Shown here piece by piece: positions 1 through 10,110 of a stretch of 64,000 nucleotides of DNA. The notes under the pieces are model-generated. The model saw only the letters and a program-made list of their open reading frames with translations, had not been told where the DNA came from and ran no database searches. Positions within the stretch are counted from its first letter, which is position 1; each line of letters opens with the position of its first letter. Both the position numbers and the translations under genes were made by a program. This DNA comes from Gloeophyllum trabeum ATCC 11539 (taxonomy: Eukaryota > Basidiomycota > Agaricomycetes > Gloeophyllales > Gloeophyllaceae): the NCBI RefSeq assembly GCF_000344685.1, contig NW_006920412.1:175009-239008 (forward strand), given 5' to 3'.

Positions 1-824
1 TTTTATACTTTAAATCCGGAGCTTACTTGGATCGATATGCGATGGTGGAGTTATCTAGTTTCGACGAGTCAGGCCTATTGGCAAAGCTAGGATTGATTGT
101 AGACGCTAAGTCCGACGCGAAGGGACTCCGAGGGTCGCTGAGACGATAATTCTGGTACGCTGAGAGGGTGAAGTACAAAACTTGGATTTTCCACTACGCT
201 CCATACATTTTTATGCTATTGGAATGGTTTTGCGTCCGCCCGGAGTTAAATAACGAATATGCTCCGCATCCCACACAATTACTCAGCCTTTGCCCACCGC
301 TATACCATGTCCCATACGATCCTGCCGTGTTTCCACGTGCTCGTCCTAGGTCCTAGAGGTAGCCTCGACGCGTCAATGCTCGCTTGAAGTGCCTCATCAC
401 GCTGTACTGCAGGCTGATCACGTGCGGATTAGCTCCGGCCGCTTGCTGACTGATACGTTCCGTCCGGCCGTCGATTTACGTCCGCTGACTCGGTCGCTTT
501 GACGGAAACAAAGGGGCGTGATGACTGGGGAGTGCTAATACCAATGACGCACTGCAACGCGGGCCTCCGCCGTTCCCGGAGATAATTAGTCACAAAGGTA
601 TTCTTCCGGGTGACTTCGGAGCGTCTGGCTGCGGAGATAAATCAGATTGGTGATCTGCGCCTGCCTTGAGGACGTTAGAAGGTCCGGAATTAAATCCAGA
701 ACCCTTCGTCGGTTACTTGTAGCGTAAGAGGTCCGACAGGTGGTGTCGAATAAACTTTGGAGGGGATGTAGGATGTGTCAAATTCGCAATTTCGGGGGTC
801 AGAAGATCGTTGGGGCTTATCAGC
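1..824 (+). repeat. Diverged direct repeat, copy 1
   Basis: This segment aligns to 1076-1884 at a constant offset of about 1061 bp. The best shared blocks are the run containing GAGTCAGGCCTATTGGCAAA (66 and 1127) and a TTTCGGGGGTCAGA block (about 790 and 1852). Identity between the copies is patchy, so the duplication is old. A short motif of the form CCGGAGNTAAWT recurs along the segment (for example near 15, 241, 577, 634 and 686). No long open frame lies inside. It is probably a non-coding transposon or satellite-like unit; the family is not recognised. Confidence 0.7.
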
Positions 825-1075
825 GGTCCGAGACAACTGAAGGGTATTTAATAGTTGGAGGGGGAAAGGAGGAGTAAGACACCGTAGGGTAGTCCGTAGG
901 AAGACCTAGAAAAATAAAACAAAAACCTTGACGCCTGAAACAAACACTAGTGGACGCTCCGGAGCATTTATCTCCGGAAAGTCGCAAACAAAGTCGCAAA
1001 CCACGAACCCGAGTATAGGTTCGGGCCCACGGGAGTAGAAAATGCTAAAAGGACTTGTTTAATTTTATTCCGCTA

Positions 1076-1884
1076 TGTGAGACTCACCGGAGCTAATTGA
1101 ATCGATGGCGGAGATAATTCACTTGATGAGTCAGGCCTATTGGCAAAGCTAGGATCGGTTATAATTCGCTAAGTTTAACGCTTTCGAACTTCTCGGGTCG
1201 CTGAGATCGTAACGCTAATTCTCTGAGATGGTGAAGTCGAAACTTATTTTTCTGTACACTACTTTGTACAATTTATACTACAGGAATGGCTTTGCGACCG
1301 TCCGGAGATAAATAACAAATAACCGCCGCTACCCACAGGATTGCTCAGCACTTGCCGCCACTATACCATGCACCACACGACTCCCTTGCACTCCTACTTG
1401 CTCGTCCCAACCCCTAGAGGTCACCTTGATGCTCTGCCACCTGATCCAAGCGGTCCCATCACTCCGTGTGACGCGCCGGTCACGTGCTAATTACCTCCGG
1501 CCGCTTGCTGACTGATGCTGGCCTCATGGTGACTCGTATGCGTCCGCACCTTCGGTATCTTGACGGAAACGAGAGAGGGATTGTGCTGGAGGGTGGGCAT
1601 GAGGACGATGCCCCTCGATAGAAGTGCCCACGGCCCCGGAGCTAATTCATCTAGAAGTTGCGTTGGTTAAGTCGCTCCGGAGCTCCTGTTTGCGGAGATA
1701 AATCGCGGAATGGGTCCGTGTACGCCTCGAGGATGCTAGGAAGTCCGGAGCTAAATAGAGCAGTTCTGTAGAGCCCATAGAAGCCTAGTGGCGTGTGAGT
1801 GCTGTGTCGAATAAGCTCCGGAGGGCTTGTACGATGTGCTGAGTCCGCATTTTCGGGGGTCAGACGATCCTGAGGCTTATCACC
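1076..1884 (+). repeat. Diverged direct repeat, copy 2
   Basis: This is the second copy of the 1-824 unit, in the same orientation. Positions 825-1075 are a spacer that is not shared. It carries the same CCGGAGNTAAWT-type motifs (about 1088, 1302, 1635, 1694 and 1742). Its right end runs directly into an inverted partial copy, so the junction near 1885 is a palindrome centre. It is non-coding as far as I can see. Confidence 0.7.
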
Positions 1885-1885
1885 G

Positions 1886-2205
1886 TATACGTTGATAAGC
1901 CTCCAGGATCATCTAACCCCGGAAATCACGGAATTAATGCTTCATTCATGCCCTCCAGAGTCTATTCGACATTGCGCTCACATGACCCTACACTATGATT
2001 GGCTCAAAATGATTTCTCGATTTAACTCCGGAATTTCTAGTGTCCTCGAGGCAAGTGCAGATTCCCCAAGATGATTTAGCTCTGACATCAGGCACTCCAG
2101 AGTGACTCAGGAAGCGACTTCAAGAAGAATTAGGTCCAGTGGCCTCGGGCACCTGTCTAGTTGTGAGTCATCCTCATGCCCAACTTCCAGCACTTCCTCC
2201 CTTCA
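1886..2205 (-). repeat. Inverted partial copy of the direct-repeat unit
   Basis: Read on the minus strand, this segment matches 1560-1884. Paired blocks include the GGCTTATCA/TGATAAGCC boundary around 1875-1895, the CTATTCGACA block (1963) against TGTCGAATAAG (1805), the CCTCGAGG block (2044) against 1725, and the CCTCATGCCC block (2172) against 1595. Together they form an imperfect inverted repeat with arms of about 320 bp and almost no loop. Arm identity looks like roughly 60-70 percent by eye. Confidence 0.65.
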
Positions 2206-3540
2206 TCTCCATCAAATTACTGAGCTTGCGGATGTAAATCCATGCACCTTATGCTGTACTAGTATTTTAACACTAACCACTAAATCCTAGTCCCTCACAT
2301 TCCAGTATGATGGCTGTAGATCTTTCCTGTGCTAGGGGCCATCTGTTGGTCCCCGTATGACAGCAGCAAGAAGCATCAGAGATCAGAGAGAATATGTCAG
2401 CCCAGAGACACACTATGCTCCCGCGGAGATTCCAAATATGTATGACATTGGATGATTCTGGCTTTGCCTCAGAAGTTGGCACATGGCTTTGGAACTACAC
2501 ATCATTACAGAGTGGTGCATGTACTGTATGTTGCCCTTGACGGGGCTTGTACACTGCCACAAGATTTGCAGACATGCTGCCTTTGCAACACGCGTCACCA
2601 CGTCTTTACTATTGTGCCCCCGTGCAAACACAACCACATATCACCTTTTCGAGAGAAATATCATGTGACCTCTGCCGCCGCTGGCCACATAGCTAAAAAT
2701 AGCGGACTTGAATGTATTGAGTAAGCTGTCACGCTCCAAGCCATTGTCACAGTCACACTCTCATAACCCATAGTCCCTGGAAACCCATATAGCTTTCGGC
2801 TTCCACCGACCACTATGATTAAGAGGGACTCTACTGTAAAATGATGGCCACCCAGTGACGTGTATGCTTGATCTATGCTCTCTTCTAACGTCTGGATTCC
2901 ATTGCCTGCAGGCTTATCTCCGGGTCCAGTCAGTCAAACGCTGGCAATTCAGAAACCCCCGCGACGCCATGCGCTTCTTGTACATCGACAGGAGCTTTTG
3001 TAACGCATCGAACGTCTTGAGTGGGGTCGGCGCCATAGAGTCCAGCTTGCCCAAGGATCGATTCGTTTTCGCCGGACATCGTGAACTATCAGGACAAGTT
3101 AACGACAGCAGATGCACTCCAAAATTCAGCGTAGGTCTTTCCAGGAAATACTGTCTATCACGCGGAGAAGCAGGCATTGTCTATTAGCTGCTGAACGATT
3201 AGTCGTCGCCTCCCCGGCCATCTTGGACGCTCATTCGGTCGCTCCAGTGAGTGCCTAGGTGCCCGAAACCAGCAGGTAAAGTTCAGACAGCACTTGTCGT
3301 GTTCCATTCTTCAAGCCATGGAATGCTGCTCAGCTTCTTGTGATACATGATCGTCGGGTATCTGAAGAATCGACCCCCTTCGACTCTGAATTTTTTGATA
3401 TGTCGCCGTGGGCTCCGCAGATGGGTGTCTTTTCTTCTCGTAGTAGCTTTTTTATGATTCTGCGGAGAAGAAACAAAGCCCTACGCTGCTGGAGTCCAAG
3501 TCTATGACGAGATGATTATGATCTGCACCGTCACTCTCCC
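2206..3540. other. No supported gene
   Basis: I see only short open frames without recognisable domains and no convincing chain of splice sites. The stretch follows the inverted repeat and is probably decayed repeat or intergenic DNA. Confidence 0.5.
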
Positions 3541-4446
3541 TCCGTGTTTCTCATCATCGCATCGCGCCTACTACCGTGGCCATCATCTAGCGCAATGATG
3601 CTCGAGCTGAGTCCTTTCTATCTCTTCCGCATGTCCTGCATGGGTAGGCCCCATTTTTCCGCGTGCCCACGCTGTTCTCACCTCACGGAATGCATGCCAG
3701 CTCTGACGTCTCTGGCATGTATATCCTGCATTCGCTCACTGCTTTGCTCGCGCCGCGCATCCAGCGCAAGTCGTATATCTCGGTGCCGACGATGATCCCG
3801 GGGTTCGTGCTGCTACCAGCGTCGTACGCGTAAGCCCTTTCTCCTCTGCTCCCTAACGCTCATGACATGATATTGAGCCTGAGATGTAGCCTGTCTCACC
3901 CCCTAATGTGGTCCACGCAGACCCATCACGTAGCCACCGAGCTCGCATGGACAGTCACTGTTGTGCTCTTCCTAACCAGTACGTCTTCCTTCTGCAAACT
4001 CCAGGCATGCCCTAGGCATAATTCACTTCATCGAATGTTGCAAGTGCGGCAGTTTTCGTGTCGGGCATATCCCTAGTCCACGCTGATCCTGAGACATTTC
4101 ACGTCTTCCACGTTCCCCCAATTACCTGGGCACTCTTCGGCGTCGGTGCGTATCCTCCCCCTTCCTCCCTCTCCCCTCTCCTCGCCTCGCTCACCACGCC
4201 ACCCTCTACGCAACAACCTAACCGCTCTCACCCTCGTCACCTGCCTAAGCCTCGACACCTCCTCTGTTCACGCCACTCGCCTTCACCCTTCCCACTGCCC
4301 CACCTGCTCTGCCGCGCCCCAGGTCCCGAGCCGGCGTATCGTAGCCGCTACTACTGGTCGATTGCCACGAGCGAGGATATCAGGGGGTATTGCATGCCCG
4401 GGTGCGTGTGTGACAGGAAGTGTGCTGGGGGCGGCGAGGCAAGGGC

Positions 4447-4477
4447 GGATGGGAGGGGGAGGGGGAGGGGGAGGGGT
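4447..4477 (+). repeat. G-run (GGGGGA)n, potential G-quadruplex
   Basis: Four or more consecutive G4-G5 runs separated by single A residues occur on the plus strand, next to a pyrimidine-rich stretch (about 4145-4320). The sequence meets the usual G-quadruplex motif rule of at least four runs of three or more G with loops of 1-7 nt. There is no gene assignment. Confidence 0.7.
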
Positions 4478-5188
4478 TGATTCGCGTGCCGAGCGTGATG
4501 CAGCGGGTGAATAGCATTCAGGTCGGGTTGGGGGCTTACGTGTAAGTACAGCAGACGTGTCTCGTAGTATATCCCGTGCAACACGTGATAACTCAAGTCA
4601 GAATCTGTGCTATCCTATCGATGGAATGTCCGGATTTCTCTGAAGTCCGACCACTGGAAGCAACCCCAGGTTCTATAGAAGCGCGCCGGATAGGAAAGAC
4701 ATACGGCACGAGCAGGGGGGACGCAAAGACGGTTTCCTCTGACATACCCGACGCAGCAAGTCAGAGAACATATTTTGGGTTCGCAGGACGGTGTTGGTCT
4801 TTCCTGTCTCTGATGCCCTTGTGTTCTACGATTGCTACGCAGTGCCCCGAGGGACCCATTGTCACCCTCTGCTGCGCACCGCCTTAGACAACGGCGGCCA
4901 CGTTCTCTTGATTGGCTTGATGGCATTTCCTGCCCATTGTCTTCGCATGCGGAGCATGCTCGGCGCTCTACCAGCGTCCAACATCAGCTTCTTAGACTAC
5001 GGTGAGTGCCGTCATCAACCGCAGCGAAGGGAACCCTTACTCGGAGCCCACCATCCGGCGCTAAGCCTAAAGCAAACAGCACCGTCCATCAGCTGCCGTA
5101 TGCATGTCCTCAAATGTTGATAGTGCACTGAGTCCTATCATCATCGCAGCATCAGTCTAGATTTGTCGTACATAGACAACCCGCGAGC

Positions 5189-5228
5189 GCCCATTGCGGG
5201 GGTTCATCGATGAACCTTTGCAATGGGC
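5189..5228. repeat. 40-bp palindrome (two-step hairpin)
   Basis: The outer arms GCCCATTGC/GCAATGGGC (9 bp) and inner arms GGTTCATC/GATGAACC (8 bp) are both perfect. They are separated by symmetric 3-nt internal loops (GGG/TTT), and the apex has no loop. It sits in the decayed stretch upstream of the DUF4436 gene. Confidence 0.85.
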
Positions 5229-5629
5229 ACTCGTTCATCCTGCACCCTCTATCCGGATTCAAACATTGCCGAGCTGTATACGGCGAAGTACGCATTCACG
5301 GGTGGCTTTACTGCGGCACCGTCGTACTAACCGTGGACATTCGATATCACCAAAGAGCATTCGTCGATAAAGTACTACGAGGGCGCTTGAGCACTATTTT
5401 TGCATTCTATTCCAGCACTTCTCGTTCTCATTCAGTAATGCTTCCACGCCTATTTCGCATGGCCCCGTAATGTTATGCCCTAACGTATATATGCCCTAGA
5501 CGTCGCCCGGCTCCTCACGCGCAGGTGAAGATCATCCTAGATTCTTTCGTCCCTCGCTCACATCCGTGCCCCACCAGCATCTGCCACCGCAGAACACACG
5601 CTGCTCTGGAGAGATCGTACCCAACCTTG

Positions 5630-7476
5630 ATGTCCGTCGCCCATAGTGCTGATCAAGGGGGACGTCAGGCTCGCAGGCGGACGTTGATGCAAACAGAATC
5701 CCAGCTTGCTGCCGGAGAGGAGGCACAGCATCTGCTTTCGTCGGCGCAGAAGCCTTCCGACCATGACACTTCATTTTCGACCGTCCAGCCAACCTCGCAC
5801 GGAGACGTCGCTCTACCCGCTCACTCGGTGTCCAGCGTGGTACCTGCGGGCACCGCTGATCATGTATGCCCTCCTTTCCCAACCGGCTTCGGGGAAGGGG
5901 AGTCTTTCAATGGACGCCAGTGCAGTATCTCTGACTCTGAAAATTTGACCCTGAACCCGGGGATGGAGGGGCGCGGGGTTTTAGGACGTATCCAAGTGAA
6001 CGGGGAGAAAATCCTTCGCCAGCTTAAGGCCCATTGGATTCTAGTGTGCTTCGCATCCGTGGTGGCCTCTCTCGTCATCAGTATCCCCATAGGGTGGGCT
6101 TTGCGTCTTCGTCCATTCCAGGATGCTGCAGATACCGGGGAGCCAGGGGTATACAACTATTCCCTCTCGCTCATGTCGCCCGCTAACGATTGGTCTTTTA
6201 CTTGCAGTTGGCCTTGCACGCCACGTTGATTTCGGTGGACCCGGGCACAGGTTCCATGACAATCGATTGGGGCGTCAATGTGGGCCTTCATAGTTGCCAA
6301 GACTACCCGAACGCGACTATCAACTTGTACTTCGACCAGTGAGTGCTCGCACACTCGCCGTATGCGTCGTCCTTCCTCACGTCGCTTCAGGAATCTTCTA
6401 CGCTCATCATCGTGCGAGTCGGGGAGCCCGTCCAACAACCGACCTTCTGTCCCTGTCTTCAGTATGAATATGACTGAAGAATGTCCCTGGGACTATTATG
6501 GAGACTCGGCGTATTTTCGAACTGACATCGCTATCGGATCTCTGCCAGGTTCGACTGTTCAATCGTATCCTTTCGACGTGTATGTCTTTTCTCTTCCGTA
6601 GGGTTCACATGAGACTCTCGATGCTATATGTTGTTGCAGATATTACGCCGATATCTCCATGTATACCGAAATACCAAACAACAGCACGCTAGTCCCTGTA
6701 TCAATCACCAGAACCGGGGGAATCGCCGTGTAAGTGCCCTCTTTCCCGCTTGGTTGCCACCGGTGTGGACCTGTCCTCTGATACTCGTGCAGAGGTTACA
6801 GCACAATATTGACAGACTTGGAGCCGGGAACGTCAGTAATTGGGAACACTTTCAAGAGCAAACTTACAATCACCCGCGGACTTGTCATCCGTCTATACTC
6901 CGTGCTCATTGTCCTTGCAATCTGTATGTCTGATGCATAGCCTCACGCTTCTTCATAACCCTCGCTGTTTACAAAGCTGACTTGCTCGCACTTTGCGCAG
7001 GGCTCGTCACACTTGCATTCCTTGCGACATGCGTCGCTGTGGTGTTTCTGGGAAGACCAACGTCGGCAGCTGTCCTCGCTCTGCCGGTGGGGACTCTGTT
7101 TGCATTCACTCAACTCCGGTCGACATTACCAGGAGCACCAGCTGGATTCGGTACATATATCTTGCTCTTCTGTGATACTGTCAATTGATATGCACTTCGA
7201 TCTTTCTAGGCGCTGACATAGGTGTGACATCAGCTATTCGTAGTACGCCCAACTCATCGTGCCCTCTAGATTTTGTCGGCATTTTGCCATGCCTGACAAT
7301 AATCACCTTCTGCGTATGTCATTGATTGTTTTGCCCCGCTAGCCATCACTAAATCATACTTTTAGTCGGTTCTGATGATCCTAGTGTTCCTATACCGCAA
7401 TCCCGAGTCGTGGAGGACATCTGAAGACAAAGATCAAGAAAAGTACCCGTCAAACTCATTTTCTTCCGAGTGTTAA
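5630..7476 (+). CDS. DUF4436 family membrane protein
   Basis: Nine exons join in frame to 458 codons: 5630-6148, 6208-6338, 6391-6579, 6640-6729, 6793-6923, 7001-7150, a 12-nt micro-exon 7210-7221, 7270-7313 and 7366-7476. The ATG at 5630 is the first in frame; the preceding open sequence has only a GTG. An N-terminal polar tail of about 130 residues leads to a membrane segment (about residues 135-157, WILVCFASVVASLVIS). A soluble domain with DPGTGSMTIDW and SYPFDVYYADI follows, then three C-terminal membrane segments (from about residue 320, LVTLAFLATCVAVVF). This one-plus-three layout and the SYPFD motif match DUF4436, a family known from mushrooms and actinobacteria with no established function. 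The tail ends in a polar SSEC. Confidence 0.8.
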
Positions 7477-8269
7477 GTTGGATGTATGACATGAAGAGGA
7501 TATTGGGGAGTATTTGTGGGTGATACGTACTGTATATGAAACATGCATTAATTTTATCATGCCTCCTGAGGTCCAGAGAAATGGAGAGGATAAACACATT
7601 TGCTAGTACTTACAGGTACGGGTCGCCTGCCTGTCGTCGTCAATGAACATCCGTGAGATGTCGGAGTTTGCCTCAAGTTCGAGCTCGCGTCCTCAGGCCG
7701 TTGCCCGTCGCGGTGGTCGAGGGTACCGCTGCAGGCGGCTCCGACTGTTAATAGGATGAATGGTACCCAATGGACTATCTCAGGACTTGAACGCATAGCG
7801 CAAACGAGCTTGTCTTCCGTTTGCCAGACTCATCTTAACACCATCACTTTGTCGTCCCCGCAGACCCTCCACGGTCAGACTGAACCAAGCCGTTTTGATC
7901 AGTGTATACGAGTTCACTGGTACCCACTGCTCCAAACCCTACTCTTCGCATTACTACCCTCGGGTTGCACGCTAGACCATGATACATCCGCGACCTTGAA
8001 CACGGTATTCAAGCCTCTATTTCTCGTGGAGAAGCAGCCAATGCCACAGTAAATGCTGATAGCGATGGCTCGCCTCAGCATACCAAACGGCTCGGGGCAC
8101 TCACTCCGGGATATGGCGTGTCAAATTGGTAGATCCTCTACGTAATGGATCCGAGTCTGTGTTCGAGGCTATGCTTGCTGTGCACGAAGCGTTGCGAGGG
8201 ACCTTCATTAAGTATGTTCACATGTATATTGTCTCCTCCCGTCACTGACACACGTCTCCTTGTTGTACT
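7477..8269. other. No supported gene
   Basis: A 99-codon plus-strand frame from 7756 and an 80-codon minus-strand frame ending near 7557 are open, but neither has a recognisable domain or splice context. A further short frame around 7990-8110 could be a fragment of an older gene. I see nothing else here. Confidence 0.4.
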
Positions 8270-9924
8270 ATGGTGTTCCCAATAACCTGCAATGCCGTTG
8301 GCGATGTCATTGCCGTGGCTCAGCTGGTGTACCAGATCGTGAAGGCGCTGAGCGACAGCCGAGGTGCCAGTCAGCAGTACCAGCAGCTTCTGCAGGAGCT
8401 ACGGCTGCTGCAGGAGACCCTGGGCCACGCATCGACGGTGCTTACGAGTGTAGGTCGGAAGAACGACACCCTGGACCAGATTCTGGAGCAGGTCGCCCAA
8501 TGCAGTACCGAACTAACCACGCTACATCGAAAGATCGAGGGGTACAGGAAGAAGTTGGCAAAGGATTCCTGGCGCGCGATTGGCTGGGCTTTGTTCAAGC
8601 AGGACGAAATGAAGATCCTGAAAGATAGATTCTCTCAATATCGAACTTATATCGTGCTGTGGCTGACAATAGGTAACAGGTGCAAGTTACTCGCTATTTC
8701 TTCACATACTGAGACTGAACGAGGTCGTGTTAAGCGCATCTGCGTCAATCTTGGTTCATTTTGTCGATGAGGCGAGGCGAGACCTTATGTCGGTCAAAAT
8801 CAAGTTGAACGAAGTCCTGACATCCTTACGACGACTGCCCCGTGCGCTTGGATACTCGCTCGATAATGGAGTGCGGTTCATCGACGCACTAGGCAAGGAC
8901 GTGATATTACCAATGACATTATGTAGCACCTGGGACGTGAGCAATTATGAGTTCAACTGCTCAACTGCGGTACTTACATGGTCTGACCGATGCAGAAATT
9001 CGATGCAATCGTCAAAGCGCACTTCAAGCAGCGCGTCGGGCAGATATACGTCGAGAGAGGGCAGTACGACATCGCTTGTGATAACTGCGGCGTTGTGATG
9101 GATCCGAAGACCTGGTCACGACGCATCAAGTGCGGTCTCGTTCTCGAGATGAGTATCGTATTATCCGAAGTTGGTTCAGCGCAGCGTAAGTGCCCGCGTT
9201 GTCGCGACCACCGCAGTATAATCCTTGTCACTGGCGGCTGGGCCGAATGGTGAGGCCAGTATTGTATGCCCATGGTGAGGGTTTCTGAACTCGGGACCCA
9301 GCCTAGCTTGCGACGCAAAATTCCGTTCCGATGATGTTGGTTCGGATACCAGTGCACTAGATGCGAGAACAGCCGAGCCGGATGGCAGTGGTAATAGTGC
9401 GGTGGGCATGACTAGGCCTGTCACCGTGCAGGAGTCGCATGCGAAGGCTCGCCCATCAACGGCCGACCTTCGCGAGGAACTGGACCTTGAGGACCCCCGC
9501 TTCTTCAAAAGCTTCCACGTCTTCTATCTCCCAAGACTCACCTCTGACCCCGTTAATCCTGTTACAGTAAGCGTTTCATATCGTGCTTCAGCCAGAAAAA
9601 TGACTGCATGCTTACTAGAACGAACCGCCTGAATGGCTTGCCCAAGCTTTGCGTGAAATGCGGGAGCAACATCCCGATGACCGACTCGAGACCGTGCCGA
9701 AGGCCACGTCGCATACAGACCCGCAGCGGCGAGTCATATGTCAAGATTGCCCTGGCAGGGTTCGTGGGTCCTCAGCTACTGAAGGCAATATCTGATAGTC
9801 GATGCAGTTATATAGTGTCGGGCCAGGTGAAACCCTCAAAAACTTCGAACTGCACTTGAAGAATCGACAGCACCGGCAAAGAGTTGCCGACCGCGTTGCA
9901 AACGCACAGACAGCCGGACATTGA
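8270..9924 (+). CDS. Helical STAND-like N-domain plus ubiquitin-like domain protein
   Basis: Exon 1 (from ATG 8270) encodes a helical N-terminal domain of about 130 residues (NAVGDVIAVAQLVYQIVKAL...LLQELRLLQETL). It resembles the amino-terminal helical domain of fungal STAND/NLR-like proteins. After an intron near 8654-8723 comes a ubiquitin-like (ULD-type) segment: RALGYSLDNGVRFIDALGKD, ILPMTLCST, and after an intron (about 8938-8997) the RRIKCGLVLEMSIV tail. Later coding pieces include FFKSFHVFYLPR (about 9508) and PPEWLAQALREM, with a final exon (about 9823-9924) ending in LKNRQHRQRVADRV. Such proteins are abundant in mushroom genomes; their role is unknown, and a link to innate immunity is only suspected. 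The joins near 8655-8725 and 9190-9330 are not clean, so a frameshift or decay is possible. Confidence 0.6.
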
Positions 9925-10110
9925 GGCAACTCATCTTATGCCATGGTATGGCTCATCGCAAGGATGTATTTCAGTCTCGAGACTAAACCCATATACATCA
10001 ATACACTAGACAGGAGTATAGCGAGGCGCTTAGCGAGTACAGCCCTGCGAAACCCAGGCCGTCATGGTATATCACGTACAGCCGCGAGGCATGGTGCAGC
10101 CCTCACTCCA

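Larger units (their letters stand above)
3541..5480 (+). pseudogene. Possible decayed multi-exon membrane-protein gene
   Basis: Several short stretches read like exons of a membrane protein, but no continuous model can be built. One is about 3718-3830 (ILHSLTALLAPRIQRKSYIS), ending before a possible donor. Another is about 4795-5000: it includes SDALVFYDCYAV and GGHVLLIGLMAF and ends at a GGTGAGTGCC donor. A third is about 5150-5310, with LDLSYIDNPRAP and NIAELYTAKYAFTGG. The SDALVFYDCY and YIDNP pieces resemble multi-pass membrane proteins common in mushrooms, as recalled rather than searched. Stops and frame changes separate the pieces. It could equally be several unrelated fragments. Confidence 0.22.
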
